From Thiorhodococcus drewsii AZ1 (GTDB lineage: Bacteria > Pseudomonadota > Gammaproteobacteria > Chromatiales > Chromatiaceae): DNA of 64,000 bases. The notes under the pieces were generated by a model. That model had not been told where the DNA came from and made no database searches. It saw nothing but the letters and a program-made list of their open reading frames with translations. Position numbers and translations under genes: made by a program. Position 1 is the first letter of the stretch; the number at the start of each line of letters is the position of its first letter. This document shows positions 60,432 to 64,000 of this stretch, piece after piece. The stretch spans positions 43,240 through 107,239 of the forward strand of contig NZ_AFWT01000019.1 of assembly GCF_000224065.1 (NCBI RefSeq), read 5' to 3'.

Positions 60432-60638
60432 ATGGAGATGGGATTCCTTCAAGATTACTTTGGTTCAGTGCGGTTTTCCGCCAAACCGGAGCAACATGCG
60501 ATGCACTTGATCTGGGATTGCCTTCTCTGCTTGGTTTGCGTCACCGCAGTCTTTTTCTTCTACGCGATCATCCATCCCCGCGCCCGGCGCTGTGTCGAGA
60601 GGCGTGCAGAGGTTGAAAGCGGCGATCGAGAGCAATGA
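60432..60638 (+). CDS. Possible small single-helix membrane protein
   Basis: About 68 residues from the ATG at 60432 (alternatives 60417 and 60438, each near a GGATGGAG run). One clear hydrophobic helix, HLIWDCLLCLVCVTAVFFFYAIIHP, then a basic C-terminal tail (RARRCVERR). No family recognised. Could be real or chance; base composition is more AT-rich than in neighbours. Confidence 0.35.
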   Translation: MEMGFLQDYFGSVRFSAKPEQHAMHLIWDCLLCLVCVTAVFFFYAIIHPRARRCVERRAEVESGDREQ

Positions 60639-60734
60639 TCGTTCGCCTGATTGCAGACCGAAGGCCGATGCGTTTGCGGCGCACGTCCGGTGTGCTACTT
60701 GACCGAATCTCGCGGATGGAACGCGGGGCCGTTT

Positions 60735-60771
60735 GCAACCGGCGCGTCTCGATCGATGAGATGCCGGTTGC
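60735..60771 (-). terminator. Hairpin after the frameshifted remnant
   Basis: GCAACCGGC / GCCGGTTGC, 9-bp perfect stem with inner TCTC/GAGA pairs, 16 bases past the stop of the remnant. Supports a former transcription unit. Confidence 0.5.
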
Positions 60772-60786
60772 GCGAGACGGGTTCGG

Positions 60787-60971
60787 CTAGACGCAGACCT
60801 TCAAGTAGGGCGTGAGCTCTCTCAGGAAGAGTGCATTCCTGGTGATGTCCTGGCTGGCCGGCGGCTTCCTCTGACCTTCCCGTAGTTCGCCTTGCCCGGT
60901 CCGACCTTGGCGCCCACCGAATAGAAGAGCAGGCTGCGCGGGTTGTTCTCGATCAGATAGGCTCTGGCCAT
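60787..60971 (-). pseudogene. Frameshifted small gene remnant
   Basis: From ATG 60971 the minus strand reads MARAYLIENNPRSLLFYSVG AKVGPGKANYGKV in two parts and then leaves frame; shifting frame near 60870 gives PASQDITRNALFLRELTPYL KVCV to a stop at 60787. Both halves look like coding sequence, but no single frame covers them, so this is a gene broken by an indel or internal deletion. Family not recognised; it lies 0.8 kb from the PAAR-like pair. Confidence 0.5.
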
Positions 60972-61518
60972 GGGCCATCTCTAGGATGGAAATGCCTTTT
61001 CCGATAGCGACCGGGCCGGCCGGCGAGGGCGTCCTGCGCCGGCAAACTCTGCGTGCGGCGGTCTCCCAGGCGCGTCAATCAGGTCGGCTGAGCCCCCAGA
61101 TTGGTTCGGGTGGCGCCACCGTCGTTGGGCGAAAAACGATAGACCTGGCCCTCCCAGGCCCCCGGCTGATAATGATGACTGCCTCTTTGGCGATCGAATA
61201 TCCGCATCGACCATGCCAGTTTGTCTGGTGGTCGGACTCCGTGAGATGTTGGTGAGATGGGGCCAGATGCGAGCCGAACGGCGGTCGATTGGGGCAAGCC
61301 TGTCTCCAAGGTTGCGGGTCGTTTTGGCCCGGCCGGTCCGGATCGAACCGCGTCATCTACGATTTCTTGTGGCCGTCCGTTCCTCTGTATTTGCAGGTTC
61401 GAACAGAACAAACCCCGCATATTGTTTCATCTCACGGAGACGCTCTGGCGAGGCGAAAAATCCGAGAATGCGCATAAAAAATCTTGTGACGAGAGGAAAC
61501 GGGGCGGGACGACGCAAC

Positions 61519-62623
61519 TGTTACGTCCCGTGTGATTATCTGCCTCGACGGAGCTATCCTTTGTTCCGAGCCCGCGAGGTGCTAGAGCACATGGTCCACA
61601 AAGCCATCGCTCGCGGAACAGCCCACAGCCTGGGAGCCTGATTGCCGATGGAAATCCGCCTGCACAAAAACGCCCGCACCACCCCAGCGATTCGTCGCGA
61701 TTTGCAAGCATCCACGTTGCCGAACAAGGTCCTCGCCGCCCAGTACAACCTCTCGGTGCAGACGGTGAGAAAGTGGCGGCGACGCACGGTGGTCGAAGAT
61801 GCCTCACACCGCCCACACCGGCTCTCAACGACGCTCTCGCCCGAGCAGGAAGTCCTCGTGGTGGCCCTGCGTGAAACGCTGTTGCTGCCGTTCGACGATC
61901 TGTTGGCGGTTACCCGCGAATTCATCCACCCCGAGGCCTCGCGTTCGGCACTCGATCGGTGCTTGCGGCGCCACGGGATCTCCAACCTCAAGTCCCTGAT
62001 CCCGCAGGAGGCGGACACCGCGAAGCGTCCGGTGAAGACCTTCAAGGACTACGCCCTCGGCTTCGTCCATGTCGACGTCAAGTACCTGCCCCAGATGCCC
62101 GATGAAGACCGCCGAAAATACCTCTTCGCGGCGATCGACCGTGCCACCCGCTGGGTCTATGTCGAGATCCTCGACGACAAGTCGGCGGCCTCGGCCAGTG
62201 GGTTTCTCGAGCGCCTGATCGCCAAGGCGCCATTCACCCTCACCAAGATCCTCACCGATAACGGCAAAGAATTCACCGACCGTTTCTGCGCCACGGGCGA
62301 GCGCTCGCCAACCGGGCAGCATCGCTTCGATCAGGTCTGCGCCCAGCACGTCATCGAGCATCGCCTGACCAAACCCAGAACTCCACAGACCAATGGCATG
62401 GTCGAGCGCTTCAATGGGCGCATCGCCGAGGTGCTGACCACGACACGCTTCGACTCTTCACAGAGCCTGGAGCAAACCATCACCCGCTACGTCCAGGTCT
62501 ACAACCAGCACATTCCGCAAAAAGCACTCGGGCATATCGCCCCGATTCAAGCCCTCAAGGACTGGGCTGAGAAACGCCCCGAACTATTCAAAAAACGCGT
62601 ATATAATCTTCGGGGACTTGACA
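61519..62623 (+). mobile_element. IS481-family insertion sequence
   Basis: About 1.1 kb. Left end TGTTACGTCCCGTGTGATTA (61519) and the inverse of the right end TGTCAAGTCCCCGAAGATTA (62623) match in most of their first 21 bases and both begin TGT, fitting IS481 ends. No target duplication was evident. Ends are inferred by eye. Confidence 0.6.
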
Positions 62624-62643
62624 ACTTCCTTAGTTCTGAATAA
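61648..62643 (+). CDS. IS481-family transposase
   Basis: 331 residues from ATG 61648 (a TTG at 61642 is alternative). N-terminal helix-turn-helix (TPAIRRDLQAS...YNLSVQTVRKWRRR), then an rve/DDE integrase core with Asp in GFVHVDVKYLP, Asp in ILTDNGKEF and Glu in NGMVERFNGR. Apparently intact. The proposed right end of the element falls inside the last codons: the final five residues and the stop come from sequence beyond 62623. Confidence 0.9.
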   Translation: MEIRLHKNARTTPAIRRDLQASTLPNKVLAAQYNLSVQTVRKWRRRTVVEDASHRPHRLSTTLSPEQEVLVVALRETLLLPFDDLLAVTREFIHPEASRSALDRCLRRHGISNLKSLIPQEADTAKRPVKTFKDYALGFVHVDVKYLPQMPDEDRRKYLFAAIDRATRWVYVEILDDKSAASASGFLERLIAKAPFTLTKILTDNGKEFTDRFCATGERSPTGQHRFDQVCAQHVIEHRLTKPRTPQTNGMVERFNGRIAEVLTTTRFDSSQSLEQTITRYVQVYNQHIPQKALGHIAPIQALKDWAEKRPELFKKRVYNLRGLDNFLSSE

Positions 62644-62875
62644 CGACCAAGCTGTGCGGCGCTGTCAAGTCCCCGATCGGCGCATTGCGGGGGCAGCGGT
62701 GATGTGACCGGCGGACACGGTTTGATCTTATACCCGGGCATAGAGAGGGGCAATTAGAGGCTCACGGTTCAGAGATCTGGCGCCGCAGGCCGGGTCAGAT
62801 TGCCAGTCCAGGGGTGGGCGAACCCTGTAGATTTGTGACGGAAGATTCTTGGAAACGACAGGATTACCCGTGGGA

Positions 62876-63433
62876 TCAGGTTCCGGGATCCTCGGGGCTT
62901 TCATGGATAGATTGCACGCTGCGTTCGAGCTGCGCCGCCTCGTCCAGTGCTTCGACATAGAGGCTATCCAATATCCGAAGGACGGCATTGCCGGCTTGTC
63001 GGTTGGCGGATTCCAGCATTGGACACAGACGATCCGCATCGGATGTGGCCGAGACGGCCACCTTGAGTCTCTTGCCCCAGAAGAGCGGGTCTCTGGCGTC
63101 GCACCAGGCTCGTGCGGGCTGGCCGGGGATTCCCCAGATCACGCCATCGGCGGCCCGGCCGAGCAGAGTCAGCATTTCGGTGCTGCTCGCGGCGTCGACC
63201 GGGGGACGCCGCGAGAGAGCGGCCTTCGCCAGCCCCCAGTTCGCCCGGCTCATGCCGCTGTCCTCCGCCTTGAGCAGCTGGATGGCGTCCAGCGTGGTTT
63301 CGGCCAGGACGGCCGTCAGGCGATGGGGCATGGGGGGATGAGCTGTCTCGGTTCCTGCGGGCTGTGTCGGAGCGGGCGGATCGCCGATTGGAGGGGCGGG
63401 AATCCCGGGCGGTCTCGCACAATCCCGAAGCAT
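62876..63433 (-). pseudogene. Unknown gene, probably 5'-truncated by an insertion sequence
   Basis: 185 residues from the first ATG (63433), but coding-like sequence continues upstream in frame without any ATG, GTG or TTG (NARLHLLEQVRRECRRLLNRQ) up to the insertion-sequence end near 63505. The protein has a Pro-rich linker (PPGIPAPPIGDPPAPTQPAG) and then a helical domain with SRANWGLAKAALSRR, TLLGRAADGVIWGIPGQ and DPLFWGKRLKVAVS. Family not recognised. Likely the C-terminal part of a larger protein interrupted by the ISAzo13-like element. Confidence 0.55.
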
Positions 63434-63515
63434 CGCCGCTTGACGGTTCAGCAGTCTGCGGCACTCGCGTCTGACCTGCTCGAGCAGGTGCAGTCGCGCG
63501 TTAAGGGACCGTCCA

Positions 63516-63830
63516 CTAACTATTTCCCGATTTATTCGGCCTGATGGTGTAGTTTAGATTGGGGCAGAGGCGTCGCCGTCGCATGTTCAGTGCCGCCATG
63601 TCTTGCAAGCTGATTTTGATCCCTTTGGCGTACACCGTCGTATCGAGGATGGCTTTGATCTGTAGTCGCGTCGTAGTGGTTGTGCCACGGATGAGTGCCA
63701 GCATGGTGTCGAGCGAACGCAGCGGATGGCCGGCCCAATTGCGGCTGATCTGACTGAACAGGCGATGTTCGATGGGGTTCCATTTGGAGGCGCCGCTGGG
63801 GTAATGGCAGACGGTGACGCTCAGGCCATC
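63516..63830 (-). pseudogene. ISAzo13-family transposase, C-terminal fragment
   Basis: Minus-strand reading DGLSVTVCHYPSGASKWNPI EHRLFSQISRNW, then LALIRGTTTTTRLQIKAIL DTTVYAKGIKISLQD and NLNYTIRPN, the well-known C-terminal pattern of ISAzo13 transposases. The frame is cut at a stop at 63831-63833, where a different element begins. The element's own end is near 63505. Confidence 0.8.
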
Positions 63831-64000
63831 TCATTACACACATCTTCATAAGTCATGAGATTCTTTGGCGTATTTGATCCCGGCTGCCACGTCTCTGATG
63901 CGCTGCAGTCCGAGCCAAATGCTCTTCACACCAGGCTCGCCATCGCCCTTGCGTCCGAGAAATCCGCCCTGGCGGGCGATCAAGCGCAACACATCGTTGA
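63831..64000 (-). mobile_element. IS4-family (IS50-like) element, partial at window edge
   Basis: The minus strand from 64000 to a stop at 63846 reads NDVLRLIARQGGFLGRKGDG EPGVKSIWLGLQRIRD, the C-terminus of IS4-family transposases. The terminal bases (CTCATTACACACATC) resemble the IS50-type outer end (CTCTTATACACAAGT). It abuts the ISAzo13 fragment exactly, implying insertion into it. Confidence 0.75.

Larger units (their letters stand above)
59960..61518. other. Long low-coding region
   Basis: 1.56 kb with little coding potential apart from one possible small membrane protein and one frameshifted remnant (listed). On the minus strand, 61079-61210 can be read as FDRQRGSHHYQPGAWEGQVYRFSPN, which looks protein-like and could be another gene scrap. 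The lack of intact genes next to insertion sequences suggests decay. Confidence 0.5.

Noticed and set aside
61079..61420. 113-codon minus-strand frame left of the IS481 element
   Set aside because: Only the last ~40 residues look protein-like; the rest is arbitrary. Kept as a note on a possible scrap, not called as a gene.

Overview
The window reads as a gamma-proteobacterial, high-GC chromosome segment from a purple sulfur bacterium (Chromatiaceae-like). Three things point there: a class I phosphoribulokinase (Calvin cycle), a glycine/tyrosine-rich exported sulfur globule protein, and a DsrC-family protein, alongside an Rnf complex. The genus cannot be fixed from sequence alone. Most of the window is ordinary, densely coding chromosome; the last 2.5 kb is a patchwork of insertion sequences and gene remnants.

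Layout. 1-9.6 kb: the end of a polysaccharide tyrosine kinase, recQ, an iron-dependent alcohol dehydrogenase overlapping a PAS-GGDEF-EAL protein, phosphoribulokinase (minus), and a divergent hybrid histidine kinase. 9.6-14.9 kb: rnfABCDGE on the minus strand. 15.3-18.1 kb: a TonB receptor behind a Fur-like box, and a haem-binding periplasmic protein. 18.4-28.3 kb: metG, then cysD-cysNC-SLC13 permease (sulfate activation and uptake), apbC/mrp, dcd, and a queuosine-precursor transporter. 28.3-30.4 kb: a tiny FlgE/FlgC-like protein, a GT4 glycosyltransferase and a small secreted protein. 30.5-36.0 kb: pstSCAB-phoU with a clear Pho box. 36.2-38.3 kb: an encapsulated-ferritin homologue without encapsulin or cargo peptide, convergent with a CoA-disulfide-reductase/rhodanese protein.

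38.5-42.2 kb: two adjacent P-loop ATPase genes with their own sigma-70-like promoter built on direct repeats; this is the least explained gene module here. 42.5-47.7 kb: ppk1, cmoAB, a molybdenum-carrier-like protein and a FUN14 protein. 47.9-52.0 kb: two unrecognised genes, the sulfur globule protein and an AmpG-like permease. 52.6-58.1 kb: malic enzyme, a cysteine-less DsrC-like protein with an extra N-terminal domain, a divergent LysR regulator with a T-N11-A site, and apbE. 58.2-60.0 kb: a PAAR-like (DUF4280) protein and a TPR-methyltransferase. 60.0-64.0 kb: mostly non-coding DNA with a frameshifted remnant, an IS481-family element, a truncated unknown gene, and an IS4-family element abutting (probably inserted into) an ISAzo13-family element.

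Links between regions: ApbE (57-58 kb) belongs to the enzyme family that attaches FMN to RnfG/RnfD-type subunits (10-12 kb). Pst and PPK1 together handle phosphate uptake and storage. CysD/CysNC and the SLC13 permease fit sulfate assimilation, while the globule protein and the DsrC-like protein point to oxidative sulfur metabolism elsewhere in the genome. No rRNA, tRNA, CRISPR array, plasmid origin or complete phage was found.
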